DNA from: Myroides indicus
GTDB taxonomy: Bacteria > Bacteroidota > Bacteroidia > Flavobacteriales > Flavobacteriaceae
NCBI RefSeq assembly: GCF_004364575.1
Contig: NZ_SOAG01000002.1
Coordinates: forward strand, 1-64,000
Length of the DNA stretch: 64,000 bases
Direction: 5' to 3'
A program made the translations under genes and the position numbers. Shown here piece by piece: positions 37,531 to 47,700 of the stretch (within the stretch, counting starts at the first letter, position 1; every line of letters starts with the position of its first letter). The notes beneath the pieces were generated by a model. It ran no database searches. It was not told where the DNA came from and saw nothing but the letters and a program-made list of their open reading frames with translations.

Positions 37531-38859
37531 ATGTGGAAAAATAAAGCTTTGAAACTAATTGATAATTCTCCTTTAATTATCTTTCGCATCTTTTTTGGAT
37601 TCTTGTTTGCTTGTGAATCTTTTGGAGCGATTATAACAGGATGGGTAAGAATTAATTTAGTTGATGTAAAGCTGACCTTTTCACATATTTACATGGATTT
37701 CTTACAAGTACTTGTAGGAGGTCCGCAAATGTATGTTTATTTTGCTTTGATGGGATGTGTTTCTCTCGCAGTTATGCTTGGATATCGCTATCGCTTAAGT
37801 ATTGTTTTGTTAACCTTGTTGTGGGCAGGCGCTTATTACATCCAAAAAACTTCGTATAACAACCACTATTATTTACTGTTGGTTATTTGTTTTTACATGT
37901 GTTTTTTACCTGCCAATCGCTATGCTTCTTTAGACGTAAAATCGGGAAGAGTAAAAGAAGAATTGGCTATGCCGGTTTATTACTCCTGGATATTTATTTT
38001 ACAGGTATCTATTCTCTACATATATGGCACGATAGCTAAGTTTTATCCCGATTGGCTGGATGGAACATTTACTCAGATTATGTATCAGGGAGCAAATATT
38101 CCCGAGGCTTTTAAAGATTTTGTTACACAGAAATGGTTTTATATAGCCATTGCTTATCTCGGAATTTTATTTGACGGATTAATCGTTCCGATGTTGCTTT
38201 GGAAAAGAACGAGGACTTTGGCGCTTGTAGCTTCTTTGATTTTTCACTTGTTTAATTCTGTAACTCTCCAAATCGGAATATTTCCTTACTTTGCGTTGAG
38301 TTTTGCTGTTTTCTTCTATCCTCCCGATCAAATGCGGCGATTGTTTTTTAAGAAAAAACCAGCGATTGTCCTTTCTGAGGATTATATTAAACAGGTACTT
38401 CAGCACAGTCTTTCCAGAGGAGCAATAACTGTTTTGAGTATTTTTATGATTTTTCAGATTTTATTGCCGTTGCGACAGCATTTTGTAAAAGGAGATATTT
38501 TGTGGACAGATGAAGCGCATCGCTTAAGTTGGCGAATGATGTTGCGTTCGAGAGGAGGATATACCAATTTTATAGTCAAAAATAAACAAACAGGAGAACG
38601 CAGTTTTTACCCATTAGAAACAGTGCTTACAGCTAAACAAAAAGCAAGACTGAATACCCCGGATATGATCTGGCAGATGTCACAGTATATCAAAAGAGAA
38701 TATGAAGCTAAAGGAGTGGAAGTTTCTGTTTTTGTAGACAGCTGGGTTTCTATTAACGGAAGAGTATACAGTCAGTTTGTCAATCCTGAAGTAGATTTTA
38801 CTACGGTAAAATGGGATTATTTTAAACATGCAGACTGGATTTTGGAAAAGCCGTTTTAG
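37531..38859 (+). CDS. HTTM domain membrane protein (gamma-carboxylase homologue)
   Basis: A 442-aa protein with about eight membrane helices in residues 15-310 and a C-terminal soluble region. It resembles the horizontally transferred transmembrane (HTTM) family related to vitamin K-dependent gamma-glutamyl carboxylase: RIFFGFLFACESFG, KTSYNNHYYLLLVICFYMCFLPANRY, and HLFNSVTLQIGIFPYFAL. Bacterial members have no settled function. Its ATG comes one base after the ribF TGA, so translation is probably coupled. Confidence 0.85.
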   Translation: MWKNKALKLIDNSPLIIFRIFFGFLFACESFGAIITGWVRINLVDVKLTFSHIYMDFLQVLVGGPQMYVYFALMGCVSLAVMLGYRYRLSIVLLTLLWAGAYYIQKTSYNNHYYLLLVICFYMCFLPANRYASLDVKSGRVKEELAMPVYYSWIFILQVSILYIYGTIAKFYPDWLDGTFTQIMYQGANIPEAFKDFVTQKWFYIAIAYLGILFDGLIVPMLLWKRTRTLALVASLIFHLFNSVTLQIGIFPYFALSFAVFFYPPDQMRRLFFKKKPAIVLSEDYIKQVLQHSLSRGAITVLSIFMIFQILLPLRQHFVKGDILWTDEAHRLSWRMMLRSRGGYTNFIVKNKQTGERSFYPLETVLTAKQKARLNTPDMIWQMSQYIKREYEAKGVEVSVFVDSWVSINGRVYSQFVNPEVDFTTVKWDYFKHADWILEKPF

Positions 38860-38880
38860 TTATTTAGATTAATAACTAAA

Positions 38881-39669
38881 CTAATGCTGCTTTTGGCTTT
38901 CGATTTCTTTTTTATATTCAATTAATTGAAAGTTGCCGTCATTGTAAAAACCATACGTAAAATAGTTAATCCAATCGCCCAGATTAATATATTTAGAGTT
39001 AGTATTCAAATCAATAATCATAGGCAGGTGTCTGTGTCCAAAAACAAAGTAATCGTAATGAGCACTTTCTAGCTTGCGTTTGGCGTATAAAACCAACCAT
39101 TCCTGATCTTCTCCTAAAAACTTAATGTCTTCATCGCCGGAAATCAATTTATTTTTTACTGAGAGATAGGAGCCTAATTTAACGCCTAAATCCGGGTGAA
39201 GCCATCTGAAAAGCCATTTTGAAAAAGGGTTGGTAAAAACTTTTTTCATTTTCTTATAGCCCAAATCTCCCGGTCCTAAACCATCGCCGTGTCCAATGAA
39301 AAACTGTTTTCCGTTGATATTAAAAACCTGTGGTTGGTGGAAAACGGGAATGCCTAATTCTTTTTCAAAATAATCATCCATCCAAAGATCGTGGTTTCCT
39401 ACAAAAAAATAAACAGGAACCCCACTGTCTTTTATTTCTGCCAGTTTGCCTAAAATACGGACAAATCCTTTAGGGACAACTGTTTTGTATTCAAACCAGA
39501 AATCAAAGAGATCGCCAAGAATGAACAATGCCCCCATGTCATTTTCTTTTTCTTTGAGCCATTTTAAAAAAAGCTGTTCTCTCGGAATGCTTTTTTCTCG
39601 CGTTGGGGCTCCAAAATGCTGATCGGAGGCAAAATAGATGTTTTTATTAGTTTGTATGGTTATTTCCAA
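38881..39669 (-). CDS. lpxH: UDP-2,3-diacylglucosamine pyrophosphatase
   Basis: A 262-aa metallophosphoesterase of lipid A synthesis, cutting UDP-diacylglucosamine to lipid X. Metal ligands are visible in FASDQHFG, LGDLFDFW, FVGNHDLW, GHGDGLG and FGHRHLP. I chose TTG 39669 because homologous sequence starts right after it and because ATG starts at 39705 and 39738 would overlap queD. The alternative at 39705 is possible. The WLFRWLHPDLG segment fits the lipid-binding cap. Confidence 0.92.
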   Translation of the reverse strand: MEITIQTNKNIYFASDQHFGAPTREKSIPREQLFLKWLKEKENDMGALFILGDLFDFWFEYKTVVPKGFVRILGKLAEIKDSGVPVYFFVGNHDLWMDDYFEKELGIPVFHQPQVFNINGKQFFIGHGDGLGPGDLGYKKMKKVFTNPFSKWLFRWLHPDLGVKLGSYLSVKNKLISGDEDIKFLGEDQEWLVLYAKRKLESAHYDYFVFGHRHLPMIIDLNTNSKYINLGDWINYFTYGFYNDGNFQLIEYKKEIESQKQH

Positions 39670-39673
39670 AATT

Positions 39674-40126
39674 TTATAAATTGTCAGATTGATACCATTC
39701 TGCATAAGAAGATTCGGTTTCTTGCAGGCGCAAAGCATATAAATCTATTCCGTGAGGCAGACGGCGTTTTATTTTGTTGGCAAAATCAATAACCATATTC
39801 TCGCTGGTAGGTTGATAATCTACCAAGATTACATGATGTCCTCTTTCTTTTAATTCTTTAGCAAGTTCTACATGCGGTGTATTTTGATTAAAAACCGTTG
39901 CATGGTCAAAAACGTCTACAATCTCTTCTTTTACGATTTTTTTTAAATCGCCAAAGTCAATTACCATGCCATATTTAACATTATCTGTATCTTCAATGGG
40001 AGTACCGATAACTGTTACTGCCAGTTTATAACTGTGTCCGTGTACATTTCTGCATTTACCGTCATAACCGTAGAGTGCGTGCCCGGTCTCAAAATTAAAC
40101 TGTTTTGTGATTCTAATTTTAGGCAT
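39674..40126 (-). CDS. queD: 6-carboxytetrahydropterin synthase (6-pyruvoyl-tetrahydropterin synthase family)
   Basis: A 150-aa enzyme likely making the queuosine precursor 6-carboxy-tetrahydropterin from dihydroneopterin triphosphate. Zinc ligands are the His in NFETGHAL and the two in NVHGHSY; the Cys of KCRNVH is the catalytic nucleophile; DHATVFN and LQETESSYAEW supply the other active-site residues. Start ATG 40126 fits the -7 box. Four bases separate its stop from the chosen lpxH start. Confidence 0.92.
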   Translation of the reverse strand: MPKIRITKQFNFETGHALYGYDGKCRNVHGHSYKLAVTVIGTPIEDTDNVKYGMVIDFGDLKKIVKEEIVDVFDHATVFNQNTPHVELAKELKERGHHVILVDYQPTSENMVIDFANKIKRRLPHGIDLYALRLQETESSYAEWYQSDNL

Positions 40127-40144
40127 AATCAAAAAATATTTATG

Positions 40145-40152
40145 CAAAGGTA
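40145..40152 (-). promoter_or_regulatory. -7 box of queD-lpxH
   Basis: TACCTTTG on the minus strand matches TAnnTTTG, 19 bases before the queD ATG. This rules against the longer frame from 40147. Confidence 0.55.
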
Positions 40153-40231
40153 ATCATTTCTGTGTTGTATGGTGTACAGCATTTTTGTATTAATAACTAT
40201 ACATAATTTAATATGTGCCAGTCCTATGTTG

Positions 40232-41002
40232 TTATTTGTTTTTAAATTGATTTAACGCCTCTATGGTGAAATCAGACAAAACCAATTTGCCCGAAATTTG
40301 GGCTCGTTTGTGTAATAGTTCTGTCCAGTCATCTGTACCTTCCCAGAATATTTTTTTCATTTCATGCAAGGCTTCGGGGTTATATTGACTGATTCGATTC
40401 GTGAAATCATTGAGTTCGATATCCATATTTTCTGCACTACTAAAAATTTGTGCATATAAGCCGTTTTGATGTGCCCAATTTGCGGTTTTCCATTCATGTG
40501 CAGCAAGGGACATTTCAGTAAAAGCTGTTTTGCCTATTTTTCTGGACACAGCAGGTTCAATTACAAAAGGACCGATTCCAATGGCAAGCTCAGATAATTT
40601 TATGGCAGCATTTTCCGTAGCAAAGCAATAATCACAAGCAGCAGCAAGTCCTACCCCTCCGCCAACTGTTTTGCCGTGTATTCTCCCTATAAAAATTTGT
40701 CTGCTTCTGCGCATGGCATCTATTACAGAAGCAAATCCCGAAAAAAACTTGCTGCCGCTAACGGTGTCTTTAATAGATAAAAGTTCGTCAAATGATGCTC
40801 CTGCACAAAAAGCTCCTGTTCCCGCACTTTGTAATACTACTACGGTTACCGTTTTGTTTTTAGTTAGCTCTTCAATGCTTTGGGTTAATTTTTGAAGTTG
40901 GGCACTCGGAAAAGAATTGCTTGCCGGATTAAAAAAAGTAAGTGTAGCTATTTTGCCAATAATATTAGTTTGTACGTAAGGTTGTAACATATTTGAATTC
41001 AT
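40232..41002 (-). CDS. Enoyl-CoA hydratase/isomerase family protein
   Basis: A 256-aa crotonase-fold enzyme. The oxyanion-hole sequences are GTGAFCAGASFDEL and KTVGGGVGLAAACD. The first catalytic Glu of classical enoyl-CoA hydratase is Gly here (GGGVGLA), and the second is kept (LSELAIGIGPFVI). This pattern, with FVIEPAVSRKIG after it, resembles methylglutaconyl-CoA hydratases of leucine breakdown, but the substrate is not proved. It appears to be a single-gene unit. Confidence 0.85.
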   Translation of the reverse strand: MNSNMLQPYVQTNIIGKIATLTFFNPASNSFPSAQLQKLTQSIEELTKNKTVTVVVLQSAGTGAFCAGASFDELLSIKDTVSGSKFFSGFASVIDAMRRSRQIFIGRIHGKTVGGGVGLAAACDYCFATENAAIKLSELAIGIGPFVIEPAVSRKIGKTAFTEMSLAAHEWKTANWAHQNGLYAQIFSSAENMDIELNDFTNRISQYNPEALHEMKKIFWEGTDDWTELLHKRAQISGKLVLSDFTIEALNQFKNK

Positions 41003-41020
41003 AAGTAAAATAAATTATTT

Positions 41021-41028
41021 CAAAAGTA
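41021..41028 (-). promoter_or_regulatory. -7 box of the crotonase gene
   Basis: TACTTTTG on the minus strand matches TAnnTTTG, 19 bases before the ATG at 41002. Confidence 0.55.
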
Positions 41029-41229
41029 AGAAAAAATTTATGCCTTTTACTTTTTTTAAAATAAAGAAATAATCATTGAAACTTGAATTTTATAAAGTTA
41101 ATTTTTTATTTCATGCCTATTTTTATGGAAAACACAGGTGTGTTGTAAAATATTAACGAATAAAAGTTTGTATTAAGTTAAAAAAATAACGCTTCTTTAG
41201 GACGAATTTTAAAATTAGGCATAAAAAAG

Positions 41230-41260
41230 TTTGTGCTATAAAAAAAAAGTAGTAGTTTTG
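41230..41260 (+). promoter_or_regulatory. Consensus promoter of the surface-protein module
   Basis: TTTG (41230-41233), a 19-base spacer and TAGTTTTG (41253-41260) match the Bacteroidota promoter in both boxes and spacing. Transcription would start near 41267, about 480 bases before the first start codon. A weaker possible promoter (TTATTTTG, 41703-41710) lies close to the gene, so the long leader is not certain. Confidence 0.65.
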
Positions 41261-41266
41261 GGTATG

Positions 41267-41747
41267 AAATAAAGTTTATTTCGTTAATTTCTTAACAGGT
41301 GGGATTGTTAAGAAAGCTTAAAAAGCAAAATTTTCTATTGGCTAAGGGAAAATTTATCTTGGAAAGTGTAATAAAAATATATTATATATAAAATAATAGT
41401 AAAGTATATCTTTATAGTAGAGGTTTAAGTGGAATACTTAAATTCTGCGTAGGATTGGGTCGAAAAAGTTATTAATTCACTGGCGGTCTTTTCGGATTGT
41501 TGGTATTATTCAAATTTTTTCAAAATTTAATAGGTAGTCTTTATTCTTCTGTTTTTGAGGGGTAAATAATTGTAAGTATATATTGTCAGTTGTGGGGACT
41601 TTTGACAATATACAAGGCTACCTATTATTTCTTTTTTTTCTTCCTGCCCTTTGTTGGTACAAAGGGAATATCCTTTGCATTCTGCTTATTGATATGCTGT
41701 AGTTATTTTGAATACGTAAACTAAAATTAACTATATATTGATAACAA
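41267..41747 (+). promoter_or_regulatory. Long structured 5-prime leader of the surface-protein module
   Basis: No reading frame of note. Inverted repeats: TTTCTTAAC/GTTAAGAAA (41288-41296 with 41307-41315, perfect); CGAAAA/TTTTCG (41461-41466 with 41489-41494); AATAGGTAG/CTACCTATT (41529-41537 with 41618-41626) enclosing TATATTGTCA/TGACAATATA (41579-41588 with 41603-41612), with a T-rich tract just after; and CCCTTTGT/ACAAAGGG (41647-41654 with 41659-41666). The right arm of the last can instead pair as CAAAGG with CCTTTG (41660-41665 with 41672-41677). Function is inferred only. Confidence 0.5.
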
Positions 41748-44700
41748 ATGAGACAAAGAATTACTTGTAACATATTAAGGAAGATTCTCCTTTGTTTGTT
41801 TTTTCTCTCTTCATTGTCCTATGGGTGGGCACAAACGAAGGTCATTGCAGATCAGGTAACTTATAAAAGTGGCAATAAACCACTGTCCGTTAGCCCAACA
41901 GTTCAGAGCCCTAATAATGCATTGGGTGATAATAATAATTACGCAACTTTATTAGCAAGTCCAGGAACTGCTTTAAGTATCGGAAATTATGATGGAGTTA
42001 TAGAATTGCAGTTTGCTACAACAAGACCGGCAAATTCTTGGTCTTATATTCAAATAGGAAATGGGGACCAGGGATTATTGGATGCTTTATTAGGAGGGAA
42101 TTTAGGTCAGTTGTTAAAGGATGTTGTTGGTGTAGTACTTGGAGGTAGCCAGTATTTTTCAGTAGAAGCAAAGAAAGATAATGGTTCTGCAATTGACAGT
42201 AGAAATAGTAATCAAGGGTTTAATACGGATAGATTTCGATTGATTCAAGATGCGGACGGGAATAATTATATCGCTATTCGTCCAAGTGCTGAATATAATA
42301 GGCTTAGAATTACCAATAGTTCTATTTTTTCTGTTTTGGGTGCAGGAGCTGAATTTAAACTATACGTTTACAATGCTTTTTATTACGAGGATAATAATCA
42401 AGATTGTGGTCGTCCAGTATTTACATCTTTTGACGGAACTACGGGAATAAATCTGGATGTGCTTCCAGTAGAAGACGGTACTTTAGGAAATGCAATAGAT
42501 GGAGATCTTGATACATATAGCACATTAAAATCAAGTGCACTTTTGGGACTAAGTGTAGCGGGAAGCTTATCTCAAAACTTTTATTTTGCTACAACAACCG
42601 ATGAAAGTTCTTCTGTTAATATTAAAATAGCTTTAGGTACAGGAAGTTTGCTGGATTTAAAAGTCTTAAGTGCGGTCGATATTATATTTAAAAATAATGG
42701 AACAGCAGTTGCTACACGTTCTTTGAGTAGTGGATTACTTGCGGGTACAGACTTGTTAGGTTTATTGAAAAATGGAGAACCAGTAACTTTGAGTTATGGT
42801 TTAGGTGTTGCATTTGACCAAGTAGAGATTCGTACAAACGCCTTAATAGGTTTGGGAGTTGGAAATGCTGATGTTAAAATTTATGACGTACAGCGTTATG
42901 ATGGAGTAAATTGCGTAAATCCTAATATTACGATAACCTCAACTCCGCCAATGTTGTCAAACAAAGCTTGTGCAACTACTTTGATAGCACATGGACACGC
43001 AAATTTCCCCACTCATTCGGTGGATGGAGATAATGACACTTTTACTACGTTAGAGGCAAGCTCCGGAATTGCCGTTGGAATTGGAGCTTACGATGGTTTT
43101 GTAGAGTTAGGTTTTGCTCAGACAATCCCCGCAGGGGAAACAACTTATATCCGTATTGATTTTGATGATGAAGTATTAGGTGGATTGTTGAACGGAAGTG
43201 TAGGTGGATTATTAAATGGTGTTGTGAGTAATGTCTTGTTTGGTAGTCATTATTTTACGATTGAAGGGAAAAATAATGGTACTATGGTTTATAATCGTTC
43301 TAGTAACGATGGGTTTTCCAGTGCAGGAAAGACAGGAAGTGGACTTACTCGAATTATTCAGGATAAAAATGGACATTATTATGTAGCAATAACACCAGAT
43401 GTTTCTATAGATGCAGTTAGGATTACAGAGAAACTAGGTGCTTTAGTTGGTTTGGGAACTGTAAAATCAATGAACGTATATCATGCATGTTATTCTACTG
43501 GTTCTACAGCTTGTGAACAAGGTTTTGCCACATTCTCTGAGTCTTCGGGTATTACTTTAGATTTATTGGGACTTGGTGCAGCAGGTGTTACTGATGCACA
43601 AAATGCTATTGACGGAGATATTGCTACAGCGTCAAAAATAAGTGTAGGTGCTGTTGGTGTAGCTGGTAGCATGATGCAACATATACAATTCCACGGATTG
43701 TCTTCGGATCGCGATCACTTTAGAGTGAAAATGAAAATGAACACAAACGGGGTGGTTGATGCTGATATTATTGGAAGTATCATTGTAAAAGCTTATAATG
43801 GCGATCAAGAAGTATATTCACAACGTTTAAACGAACGATTAATTCCAGGTGTCGATTTGTTAAATTTATTATCTACTGGGCAGATGATTAACATTCCGTT
43901 TGCACCCGGTGAAGAATTTGATAGAGTAGCTGTAGGAATTGCTTCTTTAGTGGCGGCAAACGTAATTGCGGTTCCATTGGAAGTTTACAGCGTAGAGCGT
44001 TTTTCAGCAGATTGCCCAGACCCAGAGTTAACGTGGGATCCAAAAACGGATTCACCATTCAATACGCCGGATTGTGCAAACGCGTTGGTGAGCTTTGAAA
44101 ACGTAAACTTCCCTTATGAGGCTATTACAGACAATCCTAATTATGATACGTATGCAACGCTTACTGCAGGTGCAGGAGCTGCTCTTGGAGTAGGAGCGTA
44201 TTCAAGTCATATTGAGTTAAAATACGGAAGTACTTTAGCAGCGCATGAAGTGTCATATATACGTGTTGACTCTGAAGCAAACCTTTTTAATGCCTTATTG
44301 GGAGGGTCATTAGGGAATGCTCTTGGTGATTTGTTAGGTTCTGTTGCCTTAGGTAATCAATATATTGTGGTTCAGGCAAAAGATGCAGCAGGTAATAATG
44401 TAGGTACTGCGCACTCAAGTGCTACTTCTGGATTTAATACTGAGTTTGTTAAGTTGGTAAAAGATAAAGATGGTAAGTTTTACTTAGCAGTTACCGCACC
44501 AGATGCTTACCAGTCTGTACGTATCGAATATTATCATACAGCATTAGTAGGAGCAATGGGTTCATCAAGCATGAATGTTTATAGCATGTGTCGCGAGACT
44601 GAATTTGATGCTTGTGAGCAAGCTGCTTTTACATCATGGGATGGAGATGGAATTGCTTTGGATGTTGCTGGCCTAACAAATGGAGGTGTGGCTAATCCGG

Positions 44701-47700
44701 AATTTGCTATTGATGCTGATAACTCAAATTATTCAGCACTAAATTTAGGTGTAGCTAGTGTAGCTGCTTCAGTTTCTCAAAAAGTATATTTTAAAACAAA
44801 ATCAAATATTGATGATGAACTACGCGTTCGTTTGCAATTGGCAAATCCGGGAGTATTGAACTTAGATGTATTCGGTGGTTCAGAATTAATATTTTACAAT
44901 GGAGAACAAAATGTAGGTGTAATGCCGTTGTCTTCGGGTTTAATCAATAATATTGATTTGTTAGCATTATTCAATTCAGGAGGTGTTCAGTCGTTTACGT
45001 TTGCTCCGGGAGTGGTGTATGATCGCGTAGAATTAAAAATTGCATCATTGGTAGCTGTTAATACAAGTGAACCAATCCGTTTATATGGCATGTCTCGTTT
45101 AAGTTCGGCTTGTCCAGATCCGGATTTCTTGTCACCAAATGATGTATTTAAATCCCCGGTTTGTGCAGATGATGTTGAAGTAGGAACTATTAAGGCAGTA
45201 GATGATGTTGATTTTGCCATTGATGGTGATTACAATTCTTATGCAACAATGCGTGCAGATGCTGGAGCTATATTTGGAATTAACAACCAGCCAAGTGTGT
45301 TGGAGTTAAAATTCGGTAGTTCAGTAAATGCAAATACTACTTCCTATTTAAGAGTTGGAGATGATGCCGGAATTTTGGAATCATTGCTTTCAGGAAGTAT
45401 TGGAGAAGTAGTGTATAACTTACTGAATAATGTCGCTTTAGGAGATAACTATTTTGTAGTACGAGCTAAGAATGGTGCCAGTACGGTTTTGGAAGGAAGC
45501 AGTAGAGATGGGTTTGAAGATGCAGATGGATTAATAAAGATTGTACAAGATAAAGCAGGTAGATATTTTATAGCTATTTCTCCAGAGGTAGATTATACAA
45601 GTGTAGAAATTAAGGCATTTTCAGAATCTTTGTTAGGAGTACTTGCCAATGGATATAATTTACATATATATGGTATGTGTTATGAAACCGATTTTGACGG
45701 ATGTGAAGAAGGCTTTTCCACATCTTGGGATGGCAGTGGTCTTTCTGTTGGAGTTACAGGATTAGGTTCATACGGCGTTACAGATGCTTTTAAAGCATTA
45801 AATAACAATAATAACAGTGATTATTCTACATTAAGTCTTGGTACGTTGAATGTTGCTGGACATATTCAACAGAATATTCAGTACAATAAAGTAGTTCCGG
45901 CCAATACTATTTTTAGACTAAAAATGGAAGTCGGTACAGGAACTGTAAATGCAGCAGTTTTTGACGATATCAGAATTTTAGGTTATAAAAATGGTGTTGA
46001 AGTGTACAATCAGCTAGTGCAAACGGCAGTATTAGGCGGAGTATCTTTGGGTACCTTGTTTAATAATGGTGGTGCACATGATGTGTCTTTAGTTTTAGAC
46101 GAGGATATTGACGAAATCGCCCTGAGAATAAACTCTTTAGTAAATGCTACTATAGGGGTTCCTGATGTCCGTTTGTATTATATCACCCAAGATTGTGCGG
46201 AACCAAAAATTATTTTGTGGAAATCATATGAAATTGACGGCGATAATACCAAAACATCTGTAAGGGGTGGTGAAGAAGTAGAGTATACTATTCATGTACG
46301 TAATATTGGAGGTCGTGATTTAGCAGGGTTTACAGTGACGGATGAATTACCACAAGGTCTAACTTATGTAAGTGGAAGCGGTGGAATACATAACAACGGA
46401 ATAGTAAGTTTTGCCTCAACCTCAGTCTTGCCAATTGGTCAGGAGGACAGTTTTACGTTCAAAGCAAAAGTAGTGCAAGACTTGACTAATATAGATGAAA
46501 TTAAAAATATAGCGGTTGTTAAACTACCGGGGGTAAATGATGATTTTGAGAGTTATCCACCTGTAGATAATACAAATCCAACCGAGCCGGATACAACAAA
46601 AAATCCGGGAACAATTATTCCTGTAGAGCCCGTATATGACTTTACAGTTGCCAAAAATGGAGTAAGTAATGGTGTAAACAGCAATCAAGCAGAACTTGGT
46701 GATGAAATTACTTATACTATTGCTGTCAAGAATACCGGAAATAAAAATTTGACTAGTGTAACAGTTAAAGATATCTTGCAGAATGCTGTGCCAGCAGAAG
46801 TATCCATTGTTGATGATGGAGGAGCAATTGTAAATGGAGCTGAGTTAACTTTTAATGTGTCAGATTTAGCAGTGGGTGCTACAGAAACCTTTATTCTAAC
46901 TGTAGAAGTAGAGAGTTTGCCGGCAGGCAACATTAGCAACAAAGCTCAAGTTAGTTTCACTACTCCGGATAATGATGTAATTACAAAAGAAGTAGAATTT
47001 GAGATGGCTGCCAGTTGTACAAATATAGATGCTTCAGCAATTGATGCGATTACAACAGATCCATCTTCTCCGGTATGTCCGGGAACAGAAGTTACCTTAA
47101 CAACTACGTTGAGTGCAAGTGCTCCGACAGGGTTAATCAATCCGGTTTTTAAGTGGTATAAAAACAGTAATCTATCCGATACACCGTTAATAGGAGAAAG
47201 TATTGTGGTTACAATCTTCGCTACAACTACCTATTACGTAACAGTAGAAGGAACAGGGTTCTGTTTTACAGGAGCTGCTGCAGAGGTTGAGGTAGAAGCA
47301 TTGCCAATCGGATTACCTGAGCATATTACAATTACGGCACCAACAGAGATTTGTCAAGGAGAAGAAGCGACTTTTAAAGCTGAATTAAGTGCCACGGCAC
47401 CTGTAATTAATACTCCTGTATTTAAATGGTACACTGATGCTGCTTTGACAGAATTGGTACATGAAGGTGAAGAGTTTAAAGTAAGCGCAACGCCGGATTT
47501 AGTAGGAACACAGACGTTGTATGTAAGTGTAGAAGGAGATAACTTTTGTGCAAATGCTGTCGGAAATACTGCCATACATACTATTGTGGTAAATCCGTCA
47601 CCGGAATTAACGGTTAGTTCAAATCAAATCTATACTACGGTTGGTACAACAGTAACATGGCCTACGGCTACAACTAATAATGGTGCGGTTATAACATGGT

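Noticed and set aside
39670..39738. Longer lpxH start inside queD
   Set aside because: The extra residues read queD sequence out of frame and do not resemble the LpxH N-terminus.
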